Below are positions 40,300 through 51,011 of a DNA stretch of 64,000 nucleotides, piece after piece. The stretch is from Syngnathus acus (lineage: Eukaryota; Chordata; Actinopteri; Syngnathiformes; Syngnathidae). The notes under the pieces were generated by a model, which saw only the letters and a list, made by a program, of their open reading frames with translations, was not told the origin of the DNA and did no database searches. The stretch is taken from assembly GCF_901709675.1 (NCBI RefSeq), contig NC_051091.1, positions 8,838,967 to 8,902,966 on the forward strand, in the 5' to 3' direction. The translations under genes were made by a program, and so were the position numbers. Position 1 is the first letter of the stretch. Every line of letters begins with the position of its first letter.

Positions 40300-43018
40300 G
40301 CTGCTCTGAGAGAGAAACCCGAGCAGATAGTTCACCTGGAATGTTTTTTTTCAGGCCTGCAACGGAATGTGAGCTGCTCTTTTTTCCTGACTGACAAAAT
40401 GAAGCACCCATGAAGACGTAAACAAAATAACATCTTGCCAATCGTTGGTGTGGAAAACTTTATTGATTTACACTGCTGTCACCAAAAACTTCTTCATCTT
40501 TTTCTAAACATTCTTTTAGGATGTACTTATGATGAATTAGCAGGACAGGACTCACGAGGTTGACCTTCAGGTTGAAGCTTATTTGGGAGGATATGTTTTT
40601 TTTTTTCCTCATGAATGTTTATATGCCCATCATGCATGTCTTCATGTGTGCACTGGCACCAGTTGACATTTCAATTAATGACAATATGGATTTTGCCCTA
40701 TGCCAGCTCACTGGACACTTTATTAGGTACATCTGCACAATTGCATGAGACCTAATACAAGATATAGTATATATATATATATTTATACACACACGTGTGT
40801 ATTTGAGTTTGCATTTATTTTTACTTTACAAATAATCCATCCGAAGTGAGTAAATTTGAAATGTTTTCAATTTCGCGAGTGCAGGTTTATCTAATGAATT
40901 GTCCATTTGTTAAATCAGTGTCATCTCGTTTGTTGCTGTGTTGCAGGGAAGCTTTTTGAACACATTTCTAGCTGCCATTGAACAAAGCGTTTAACTGCTT
41001 AAAATGTTTCACTGCTCTGTAAACTATTTTTCCCCTCCATAGTTGATATCTTTCATAACCACTGTTGTAGATCTGCTTTCGCCCAGTGTCAAATGAACTG
41101 GCATGTCAATTTGTGTCAATGTTTTTATCCGGTTTACAAAAAACAAAATATCGACAAATAAATATGGCTGTTTTATTACAAATTGTGAGGAATATACTTT
41201 CCCCACCTCGCTGAGACACAGAGGTTTAATGGGTTTAAGCGAAGCACTCATGGACAGAAAAGGTTCAATAAGGGATGTAATCTCAGGGGATTATTTTCAA
41301 TTAATCCTCTGTCGTCAGATTGTATTCTATCTCAACTAGATTGTATTTCTTTGAGGATTCAAATCTTTAAAAGTGAATTAAAGAATTAGGAACGTGAATA
41401 CTCAATATATTCCAGACATACAGATGAGATATACTACAGTACATGGAGATGGTCAAAGTATTAGTCCTTCTTGGCAGAGGATAAAGAATCTATGCCTGCG
41501 AATATTCACTGCCACCATATAGCAAACCTACATTTTGTTCTCTTGCAAGACAAACATTTGCCAGATGACTGCTCAGTTCTCAAAAATATTGTAAGCTAAA
41601 TCACTCGTATCTCAAGACACAGCTGAATTGTGGCCACTGAGTGTAATTGACACAGTGATGAGAAACATGGCTCAAATTCACAGGAAATTGCTTAATGTTT
41701 TTAATAACTGTCAGGCAAACTCATATGACCATTACATTGATGACATGTATTCTTACAGCACACAACAGAACTCACCTGACCTCTAAGCAGTAGGACATTC
41801 ATCGTCATTAAGATTGTTTTTGACTTAGGGTTGACAAATGGTTGTTGTGTGGATTTGACTCGTATCAAACACAAGTTTCTTTTCGATTAGCTAGCAAATT
41901 CTAAAGACTTTGATAGAAACAGCAGAGTAGAAAAAAAAATTCCTGATTTGATCTTAAATTCCTGTCAAGGTTTAAGATTTACAATATATTGCTTTCAGGT
42001 GCTAAAAAGTAAGGTACCAAATGTCTCTTGAAAAGAATAAAAGAAAAACATTCATCACTTCTGCAGTGGCTTTTTCCCCTCCCCCCCATCGCCGGCCTCG
42101 TCTACACAAAAACTCAAAGAGGGTTGGGAGCTGCCATGTAGTAACAATACAGGAGCAAAAAAACAAACAAAACAATCACAGCTAGAAGAGAACCCCCCCA
42201 AAAAAAACGTCTCCTTCACTTCTCAGTCAAGTGTCCTTTCACGGCAGCCGAACAAAGAATGAACTCAAGCGAACTCGCCGAGAGAACATACAAATCTGGA
42301 GACAACAAGATGTACGTTGGAAAAGTGACATTTTACAATAAACAAAACAAAAAAATCTAAAAGAAAAAGCGGAACCAGAATCAAAACAGTCTGGACTTAT
42401 TGGAATCTTCTTTCAAGTAAACCGGGCCATTTCGGGAAGAGTTGATTCCCCCTCTCATCGTACGTAAAGCTACAAAATAAAACAGCTCTAGGAATAAAAC
42501 AAAGTTTCAGGAACGTGTGCCAGCTTGGTTTCCACACTCAAAACAAATGAGCTATTTTTTTTATCATTTAAATTCTTGAATGAGAGCACACCACATGATA
42601 TTCAGCAGGACGTAATCGAACCTGCGCACAGTCTGCTGGTCCCATCGGCGGACCGACCTGTAGCTTCATTTATGAAAACGTTTCTTTGCGGGCACATGAA
42701 AATGAGATTTGAAACACAAGTGGCTAATTACTACTTGCGCCAAGTACTAACTATCGCTAAAATTACCAAAATTATTGATTCATGTCTCTGTGTCGCAAAA
42801 GCAGAACACAAATTTAATGTTATTATGAAGGACTACTAGAATCAACCATTAGATTGATTCTTGTATTTTAATTCGCCATGTAGCCCTAATAGTCCTTCAC
42901 GCATTTTATTGGTGATCTTAATCAAAACGCAGAAAGAAAAATGTATTTGCTCCTATTGCTACTTCTAAGAGTGTGAAACGATTTCATAAATGCAGCTCAG
43001 GCTCACAGCGAGAAGTCC
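40300..43018. other. Convergent tmcc2/usp49 3' UTRs and spacer
   Basis: No protein-coding exon is recognised. Candidate tmcc2 signals include AATAAA at about 41158. A reversed dispersed-repeat copy lies at about 41460-41520, and a TA/CA-rich simple repeat at 40768-40800. A-rich sequence at about 42130-42400 may belong to the usp49 3' UTR. Confidence 0.45.
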
Positions 43019-45684
43019 CTAAGCAGACCTCTGGGTGTAGAAGAGAATGTAGGCCTGAGTGTTGCACACTTCCTCCACACTGCAAACCTTCATCTCAGAG
43101 TCATTGCAGTGGACCCAGAAACCTGAGGAGCACACGAAAGCGGTTAGCTCGGCCGTTGTCTGGTCACCCGGCGCGTTGGTCCGGCGCACTCACCTCCTTC
43201 GGTGTTGTAGCAGTATGCGGTGTAGTGCCCTGAGCCAAAGCCTTTGCCGTGGTGCATGACCACGGCCGACAGGTCATAGGTGTAGCCTCCTCTGTGGACA
43301 GAGTGACCTGAGCCCGTGCAGCAGTAGGGTTTGATGTTCAGAACCTGGTCGAAGGCCACGTGGACGCCGATTTTCTCTCGATGGTTCCTCCCCGACCACC
43401 TGCCCGCGCAACACAGAGCTTGTTGTTAGTCGGCGGCAACCTAATCTGAAGGGAGGGATTATTTCTTGGACATTGATCTAGATGTAAGAATGGACTTTTT
43501 CTTTTTTTTTAAACATTTCCATGGAATATAAAGGCACTTGCCTGAAGCGCTTGAGGTGCAGCCGTAGAACCTGAGGTAAGCGGTAGATCAGAAGCTGCTT
43601 ATGGGCTTCTGAAAGAACTAAAGGCTTGTGGGATGTTTTCCTTCTTCTCTCTGACAAACCACATGAGAGTAGACAAAGTATAGCGTGAATGTGACAAAGC
43701 GGGGAAAAAAAAGTGCTGGTTACAACGCACCACAGTATGGTGTAAACATTCCAAAAGCTTTATGTCCATTCTGTTTACTTCAATTGCGTGCCAGCCAAAC
43801 TCAAGCTATTTGTATCTTGCATAAAGCCTTAAATCCTAAATTCAAACTTAAACCTGTAGTGTAAAACCAGCCTCGAGAACAATTAGACTGGTTATTTTCG
43901 CAATTCTATATAACGGCCGTCAAGAAACGCATTCAAATGCCGACGCTGGAGAAGTGAAACATTATCAAGTCGAAAGGCTGCACTCACTGTTGCAGTGGTT
44001 GCAGGCATAAATGCTGCCTTCGAGCGCTTCCATCTCGGTGAATTTGGACAGCATTTCGGTGAGCGTGCAACTGCGCTGGTAGGCTGTGGAGCCCGAGCTT
44101 TTGTTGACGCTGTGATAGCGCTCGGGAAACTCCAGAGACAAATCCCAGAATGGCTCCACTGTGTTTGACTTGTGCTTGCAGGACAGACACGTCACCTGGA
44201 AAGAAGAGCGGAAACCAGAGCTTCCCGTTAGCCGTGAAATGCAAACCCAGTCAGGAACTTTCCAAATGCCTTAAACATGGTGCCACACTCACCTGGCTGA
44301 GTAGCTGCCCGTGAAAGATGGTGTTCAGCACCTTCAGCACTTGTTTGGAGAGCTTCCTCTTGGTGATGGGGATGACGATGCGCCGCTTGGAGGCCTCCGT
44401 GTCCAGCTCCTGCTGCACCTTGTCCAGCAGCTCGCACAGGAACTCCTGGGCGTCCTGCTGGTCGTAGCCGCGGAAAGCTGGGATGAGGTTCCACACCGAG
44501 TGCAGCATGGCGAAGGGAGACACCAAAGACCAGCGGCCCGACCACATGACTCTAAAAAGCGTATGCAACTCGTGGCACAGAGACATCCGCTGGCGGGTGG
44601 AGCAACGCGTCTCCTTGGGCTGGACCAACTCGGCAGTCTGCGGGGCGGGCGGGGTGCTTTCCTTTTTGCCCACTGCCAGATTTCCAACGCGTCCCAGCGG
44701 GTATGAGGTCAGCGGCATGTTTCCGCTGCCAACCACGCTTCCAGCTACCGCCTTCACCCCTTGTGAGTGGTTGGTCTTGGCCAGCAGCTCCTCCGTCTCA
44801 CACAGGTCCAAAGTGAGAAAACACTCCCTGAATTTCTGCAGGTGACTCAGCACTTGCAAGATGGAGTTCATGTAGCATGTGTTCCCCAGGTTGCGCAGAC
44901 CGGTGACTCCCGGGGCGAGCCGTCGGCGGGTAGCCGAGTGGGCCGAGTAGTAGCGCCTCAATTTCGCGGCCCTGCCGTTTGGAGGCGGCTTTCGCGACAA
45001 GGTGAGGAGGGAAGGCTTCTTGGGAGGAGGAGGTAGGCGTTCCGGAGGGTCTCGAAACTTGCAAGGAATGAGTGCGATGGTCGGACGTGGCGCCTGAGTG
45101 AGAAGCCGAGCGCTCTTTCTGGGAGGGACGTTGACCAGCTCTTCTAACAATCTCCTTTTCACCTCTTTCTTTTGTCTTCTCGCCTCCTCCAGCTTCTCTC
45201 GCCGCTCCGCCTGCAGCTCTTGATGTCTGCTCGTCCACCTCTGAAGCATCTTGGCAAGGAGGGTTTTCCTCCTATGACGCAAGGCCAGCTGCATGGGAGG
45301 CTGCGGCCCGCTCTCCCCGCCCCGGTGGGCGTACGCCCGCCAAGCTGAGGAACGCAGCGAGCGCGTACCCGGGCTGCGAACGGTGGAGAGGGCCCCTCGG
45401 AGGAGCTTGAGGTCTCCCTCCGCGTTGTCATTGAGTACATAGTCTCCGCAAGCAAAGCAGAAGACGTCCAGCTCCCGCACCTCCATGGCCAGCGGGTGGT
45501 GGGACTCCTGAAAGTGTTTGAGCGAGTGCTCCTCCATGAAGCGCCCGCAGGCCACATGGGAGCACTTGAGGCAGGCCCACACCGAATCTGTGGTGCTGCA
45601 GTCCACGCAGTGCCATTTCTGTGGATTGAGGATGGAGTGGTCATGGCCCAGGCGAAGGCGCACCACGTGCTTACAGCGCTCCAT
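43019..45684 (-). CDS. usp49: Ubiquitin carboxyl-terminal hydrolase 49
   Basis: USP49 is a nuclear deubiquitinase known to act on histone H2B in splicing. Five coding exons in transcript order: 45684-44293, 44195-43988, 43650-43542, 43399-43194 and 43122-43019; 2019 nt, 672 aa (human 688). The start [20 protein letters not shown] opens a zinc-finger UBP domain ([22 protein letters not shown]) over residues 1-85. A basic coiled segment ends [20 protein letters not shown]. The USP fold starts [20 protein letters not shown] (catalytic Cys box), passes [15 protein letters not shown], and ends with the His box [27 protein letters not shown] and [15 protein letters not shown]. Intron 3 has a GC donor. 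USP44 is excluded by these sequences and by med20 linkage. Confidence 0.95.
43404..43541 (-). other. usp49: GC-AG intron of usp49
   Basis: On the reverse strand the exon encoding LHLKRF ends TTCAG and is followed by GCAAGTGCC, the textbook GC-donor context AG|GCAAGT. The next exon begins G-TGG-TCG (Trp-Ser-Gly). Phase 2 to phase 1 joining gives Arg-Trp-Ser-Gly, exactly the vertebrate USP49 sequence. The nearest GT, four bases on, would break the frame. Confidence 0.85.
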
Positions 45685-45689
45685 CTCTG

Positions 45690-47369
45690 CGCATACACAT
45701 GGGGGGGCCCTCAGTGGTAGGACGCACGTCCTCTGGCTGAGCAGCAAGTCATTCTGCGGGTTGCAGTCACACCATTATGTTAAATCAGTGCTTCCGAAAT
45801 GTTCGACACAAAAAAAAAAAAGTAGCCCAACATATACACGTTATTAGTATACTGTTTAACTATAAAGGTAAGAAAGTTTCAAATGTATTGCATATTATGC
45901 AAGTTTAATAAAAATTGGAACCAAATTCTTTTTGAAAACAAATAAGTCAAGTCATATTTCTCATCTGCTTTCTAATTTTGATCATGTGATATTTGCAAGC
46001 TGAGCCATGATTGGTTGTTACCCGAGCACTAAGCAACTGTGATGTCATTGTCAGTCGACAGCAAATGACAAAATGGCCGCCCCTTGAGGTGGATAAAAAA
46101 GGGTTGATTTTGCTGCTAAATTATTATTTCACAGAAATTTGGGAAATGCTATCTTTGTACGTTTCATCTGTCTATGAAGCGAGCCCTGTAATTTAGCAAA
46201 GCTCTTGAATTGGAAAAATATGGACAAGTGTACACAGAGCAGAAGGGAAGATGTGCTTACTGTACAAATAATTGGCTTGGTCAGATTTCAGGGAAAACTA
46301 AGTTCGAAGAGAACAGCAACTTTCTGTTTCATCCATATCCACTGTCGTCAGCAGCACCCACTGGAACATTCTGAGGGAGATACAAATCAGAAGTGAGAAG
46401 GCGTTATGGAACTTGAAATGCACACAAAGTCAAAAGGTGTTCATGGCATTCATGTCCCCCCTCCTGCTGTCAAGCACATGTCACACTTCCTGTTGGAGCG
46501 TCTGTGTTCTCCAGGAATCCTGAGTTTAATCTCAAACAGGATTTGAACAAACTAGTTTGAACTCATGCGGCTTATCATGTGGCCACTTCAAGGTTCACAT
46601 TAGCTGTTATTGTATAAAGTGCACAGCCATTTAGCTGAACAGTTTGGCCTTCTTCAGCAAGGGAGAAGGAACTGAAAAAGTACATACACCATTCTTATTA
46701 AATGGCGAGTCAGTCCGGTTAAAAGGTTTGTAATTTTCAGATGAACTAAAAATGAAATTTGGAATGACTGTGACTACAAAATTTGGAAACGCTTGATGTG
46801 AATGCTAAATACAAGAAGCAAATGAGACAGCTGCTGACTTTCCTACACAAATACACATAATAACCACTTGATGCACGCCAGATTGGACGGCACCGAATAC
46901 TTTGGCTTCATGTTTGGGTTACACTAAAGCTTTTTATGCAAAGATACAGCTGATATTTGTTATTGTCGATTTGATCAGTTTTGGTGATAAAATTCAGATG
47001 ACTCCCGAAGGCATTGTTGTCAAAAACAATGCAAACAACATGAAAACACAAAGCTAGATGATGAGGACTGGTCATAAAAATGTGCTTAGTGTGCTTTCTT
47101 TGGGTGGTTATTTAAAGCACTTAATCACCCTTTTTTTTTTTTTTTTTTTTTAGAAGCACTTAACATCTGTTGAGCTCGACACCGATATGTTGATGTTTTA
47201 ATACAATGCCAAAAGAAAAGGGAAAAAAAAACAGATTTACGTGGACCGCAGTCGCTCATCTGTATTACAGTACTGCGTGTTATCTGATTGACCACACGTC
47301 TACCGTGCTTGTTTTAATCCCGATTGTTCGAACGGTTCTTTGCAACCGGCTCGTAAACGCCATGCTAGG
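45690..47369. other. usp49 5' intron, no gene seen
   Basis: AT-rich sequence with no recognisable exon. It includes a T21 run at 47131-47151. Confidence 0.45.
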
Positions 47370-48100
47370 CTACCTCACCGCTTCCACCTCGGCGTCGAGG
47401 CAGAACAAAGGGGCGTGAAGAAGAGCCCCTCTCCCTCTCTTTCCGAGAACATCCAGCAACTTTGTTGAGCCAGCGCGGCCACCAAGTTAGCTCGCGCTCC
47501 CTCCGTGCTAACCTGGAGAAGGGGGACACCGCTAGCCTGGCGACAAGCAGCCGAGGCGGCGTCTCTGAAGGGACTTTCTCGGGGATGGAAAGACGCGAGT
47601 GGCTAGTTTGTGGGAGTGTAGATCGCATTTCCCCTGTGTTAATCGAAGTTGACCTAGCCGCAGTTATCGATCGCCGACGCTGATTTACCCACTTAGCTAA
47701 CGCACTGCGCCGCTAAACGAGTACAAACTCCCCGCTGACATACACAGGGGGACAGCCACGCTTTGTTCGTGAATCACGAGTTTGCGAGAAAAGGTAGAAA
47801 ACGGAGGTAACGTTACCATCGCCAGAACGCATCCCTCCGGCACACCAAAGAGGAAGAAAAAAAAATCTGCTTGTTGTCCTCACTCAGATTGAACAACCCA
47901 ACTCTCGATGCGAGCCCGGACCCCGTCGCTCTCATTGGACCGAGGCTGAGCGGCAGCCGGCCTCCCATTGGCCGAGTGGCGGAACAACAGGCAGCAGGAT
48001 GGACCGGCCGTCCGTCCACCCACCCACCGAGGCCACATGGAACAATAACCGAGCCTTGGAGCCCCAAACTGGGCGAGGAGGAGCCTGACCTCAGGGTCAC
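47370..48100 (-). promoter_or_regulatory. usp49: CpG-rich block, likely usp49 promoter and 5' exon
   Basis: GC- and CpG-rich sequence interrupts AT-rich spacer. Two reverse-strand CCAAT boxes (seen as ATTGG at about 47934 and 47969) are arranged for leftward transcription. The usp49 coding exon begins just inside an acceptor (GCGCAG) at about 45689, so a noncoding exon must lie upstream, and this block is the best site. The exact exon could not be assigned. Confidence 0.5.
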
Positions 48101-49237
48101 CACTGTGGTTTGTGCTCATTTTATGACACGATTTAAAGGATGTTCCCTGTTCAAGAAGCTGCAATATTCTGGGCACTGATGATAATTATATGAAAAAAAA
48201 GAGCCCACAAAAGACTATTTATTACAGTGAACACTGGATGTTTTGGATCTTATTGGTCAAACATCAGATAGTTTGCAATTTTCTTATTGTCGATCCCCGA
48301 TTGTAAAAAGGGGGGCACAAGAAAATCAGTTGTTAGTAGTTCAATGAAAGGCAATTTGAACAGAATTTGCATTGACACACCATGTAGGTAACCCCTCACC
48401 TAAAAACCCCACACACACGCCTCAAAGGGTTTGTTAAAAAGCCCCAAAACATTAAAAAAATATCCATCAAGGTAAGCCTACCAAGTATCGATTATTGGTA
48501 ATCACTGTCATGCACATGTAATAATTTTAACACCCAAATGCATGATTTATTAAGTCTTTCCACACATTTCCCTTAATTGCAGCTGTAGCAAAATGGTTGC
48601 AGGAAAACTTAAGTGACGTTTGGGTGGGGGAGGGTCTGCAGGCCAAGGCCTTTCACTGCGGGTTTTTGACCGCCAGAGCCGAGCCATGCGGAGTGGCAAA
48701 TGGCGCTTGAAGAAAGACTCTCGGCCACCCAGTCTCTGCGACTTCCCAACCCTATTACTGCCCCAAGCATAGTTTATCATCCTTATACATTTATTGTTGT
48801 CCATGGTACTGATTATCCACGTTACTAATATACCACATGGCTTTGAATCCACCAGCCTGGAGGGTTAAAGTCAGGCTGGTAAAATGGTATCAGTGTCTTT
48901 GCATTGAAGCATTTTTACTAGTTGAATACATCGTATGTACAATATCAACCCCAACTCTCCCGCCTCCACCCTATTATCAAATTAGTATTCAGTCTTTAGC
49001 TATAGTGTCTTATTGTAAAAGAATAACTGAATACAAAACTATTTCAAAGTTTAGATTTTTTTTTTTCTTCACAAGTCTTTTTTTAATACAAGACATGTCC
49101 ACCAAAAGGCTAGAGCAATGAAAATAAAAGATCAGGCCTTCTTAGACACCAGAATAGCATCTTGATCCACAGGACCAGAATTGATGAACATTTTTAGGAA
49201 TATAACAAAACATGCTTTCTCCCTTAGGATCGGCAAT
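48101..49237. other. Spacer and med20 3' UTR
   Basis: No coding exon recognised. In human TOMM6 lies near USP49, but I find no TOMM6-like peptide here. The right part should be the med20 3' UTR (transcribed leftward), and reversed polyadenylation-like signals occur near 48547-48552. Confidence 0.4.
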
Positions 49238-50631
49238 TCAACGCACATTATTCCCTTGAATTTGCAGTTTCCGCAGCTTGTTGAACAACTCCAGGTACTG
49301 CGTCATGGTGTCAACGCAGTCGGCTGGTGCAAAGATGCCTTCAGGCTTAGCAGCAAACGCAGATGGCAGCTCTGGGACGCTGGGGCCCAGGAATGATTGC
49401 ATGAACTCCTTCATTAGATTCCAGCAGTCCCCAGGAACCACACAGGGACAATATTCCACCTGCAGCGGGAGTGAGTGCAGTTACAACAAAGTGAGCTGGG
49501 GGATTGTTTTTCTCTTTTTTTAATACACTGGGAGTGTGTCCAAATATACCTCTACTGATATTCCTCTGGCACTCGAGCTCATGGTCACTGTGCCAACTTT
49601 GATGAGAAAGTCGCAGTAGCGGTATCGTGAGCCTCGGCATTCTACTTTGTGGCCCTTGGCGTTCTGGAAGTGGCTCTTTAGCTTCACCATGAGAACGTCA
49701 AAGTTGCCGTCTGCTACCAGGCAGGGTCCGTTCTCAAATAGAGCCATGCAACTTAGGGGGGTTTCTGAGTTGTGCATCACATATAAGAGCTTGGAAGGCT
49801 GACCTGAAACACAAAGGTAACACTGACTATAGCAGCAGTTTTGCGTTCTGCTGCACATTTGAGCACACATTTGGCGTGTAGCTAAATTAAATAATAGCGT
49901 TAAGTATTACCGCTGACACTTCCAGTCGCATGGTACGTCTCACAGTCGACACAGAAGCTGCCCTGTTTCACAGCTCCCAGCTGCTCTAGTTTCTTGTGCA
50001 CCATGTCCACAGTCTGCTGCACACTCTTCCCCTCTGCCACCGGCACCTGGCACACACTGGGTCACAAACAAACATTGTTTTACATTCAACGAACAGCAAA
50101 TCGACTACATCGCAACTATTCCAAGCACATTAGTGTCCCACCAGAGATCATCAGGTATGCCTCGGAGGATGATCCAATTTCAATTATCCAATTTCAATTA
50201 ATTGGTCAATACGAATAATGTACCGTGGTTCTTCTTTTTATGCCAATGATGTGACTAGTAGCACAATCAAATACCCCCACACTATATTGCAGGAAGTATA
50301 TATAGTAATCAGATCCCATTCATACAACAGAATCAGTCATGGCAGGAGTGCATTTACGAATAGACTGAGAGCCAATTATTATTTCAGCATGCAATATTAT
50401 TCTTTTTTTACATTTTTGTTTGGTATTGGACCAAGCAATTTTCTCAAGTAAAAACAAAATATGCGAAGTTGATCGACAAGAGCTTGTGAATTAGTTACAA
50501 TTACAGATAAAGCGATGCTGTGATAATAATTCAGATGGCGTACAAAAAAACGCAATATGGTTAATAAGGTGGCAACGCACACCGTATATTGAAACAATAA
50601 CAAACAGTACACCTCACCAAGTAACTCCCAT
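49238..50631 (-). CDS. med20: Mediator complex subunit 20
   Basis: MED20 is a head-module subunit of Mediator, which bridges activators and RNA polymerase II. Four exons in transcript order: 50631-50618 (14 coding bases), 50056-49911, 49803-49550 and 49459-49238; 636 nt, 211 aa (human 212). Splicing the 14-nt exon (ATGGGAGTTACTTG) to exon 2 restores [20 protein letters not shown], almost the human start. Other matches are [24 protein letters not shown]-like, [28 protein letters not shown]-type sequence, [12 protein letters not shown] and [11 protein letters not shown] near the end. It is head-to-head with bysl, 380 bp between start codons. Confidence 0.95.
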
Positions 50632-51011
50632 TATTATTATTTATCGTCTGATGCCGTCTTCGTAGTAGGTTAAATACTTCCGGGTGAATTTCCGCAATAG
50701 TGATCAAATTTATACTTCCGGTAAAATAAAACAAGTATAACAAACATAAACTAAAGTATACTAACATTAAAACAATATTTATGATAATTTTTTTTTTGCT
50801 CAATACGAACGATAAAATTCCACGAGACAAACAAAAATTAAATACACGAACTTACGACGGATGTGACGTATTGTGACTACTTCCCTTATGAAAGACACTT
50901 CCACGTGTTTAGCTAACTTCTGTTTACACTGATTAAATGCATTTACACATCAATTAACACGCGCGAACAAGTATATGAACATTTCTATTACACACTATAC
51001 AAAGTGCAACT
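50632..51011. promoter_or_regulatory. Bidirectional med20/bysl promoter
   Basis: Only 380 bp separate the two start codons, which face away from each other, so both promoters must lie here or overlap. The sequence is AT-rich with no clear TATA; ACTTCCGG (ETS-type) occurs near 50677 and again near 50714. The same head-to-head pair exists in human 6p21. Confidence 0.7.

Noticed and set aside
44251-45747. Longer usp49 start upstream of MERCKH
   Set aside because: The frame continues upstream, but a splice acceptor (GCGCAG) lies immediately before the ATG at 45684 and the family starts at this Met.
47812-47820. Third start codon at an exon end (reverse ATG|GTAACG in the usp49 CpG block)
   Set aside because: Joining it to the usp49 exon near 45688 gives the wrong frame, and the exon itself is not established.
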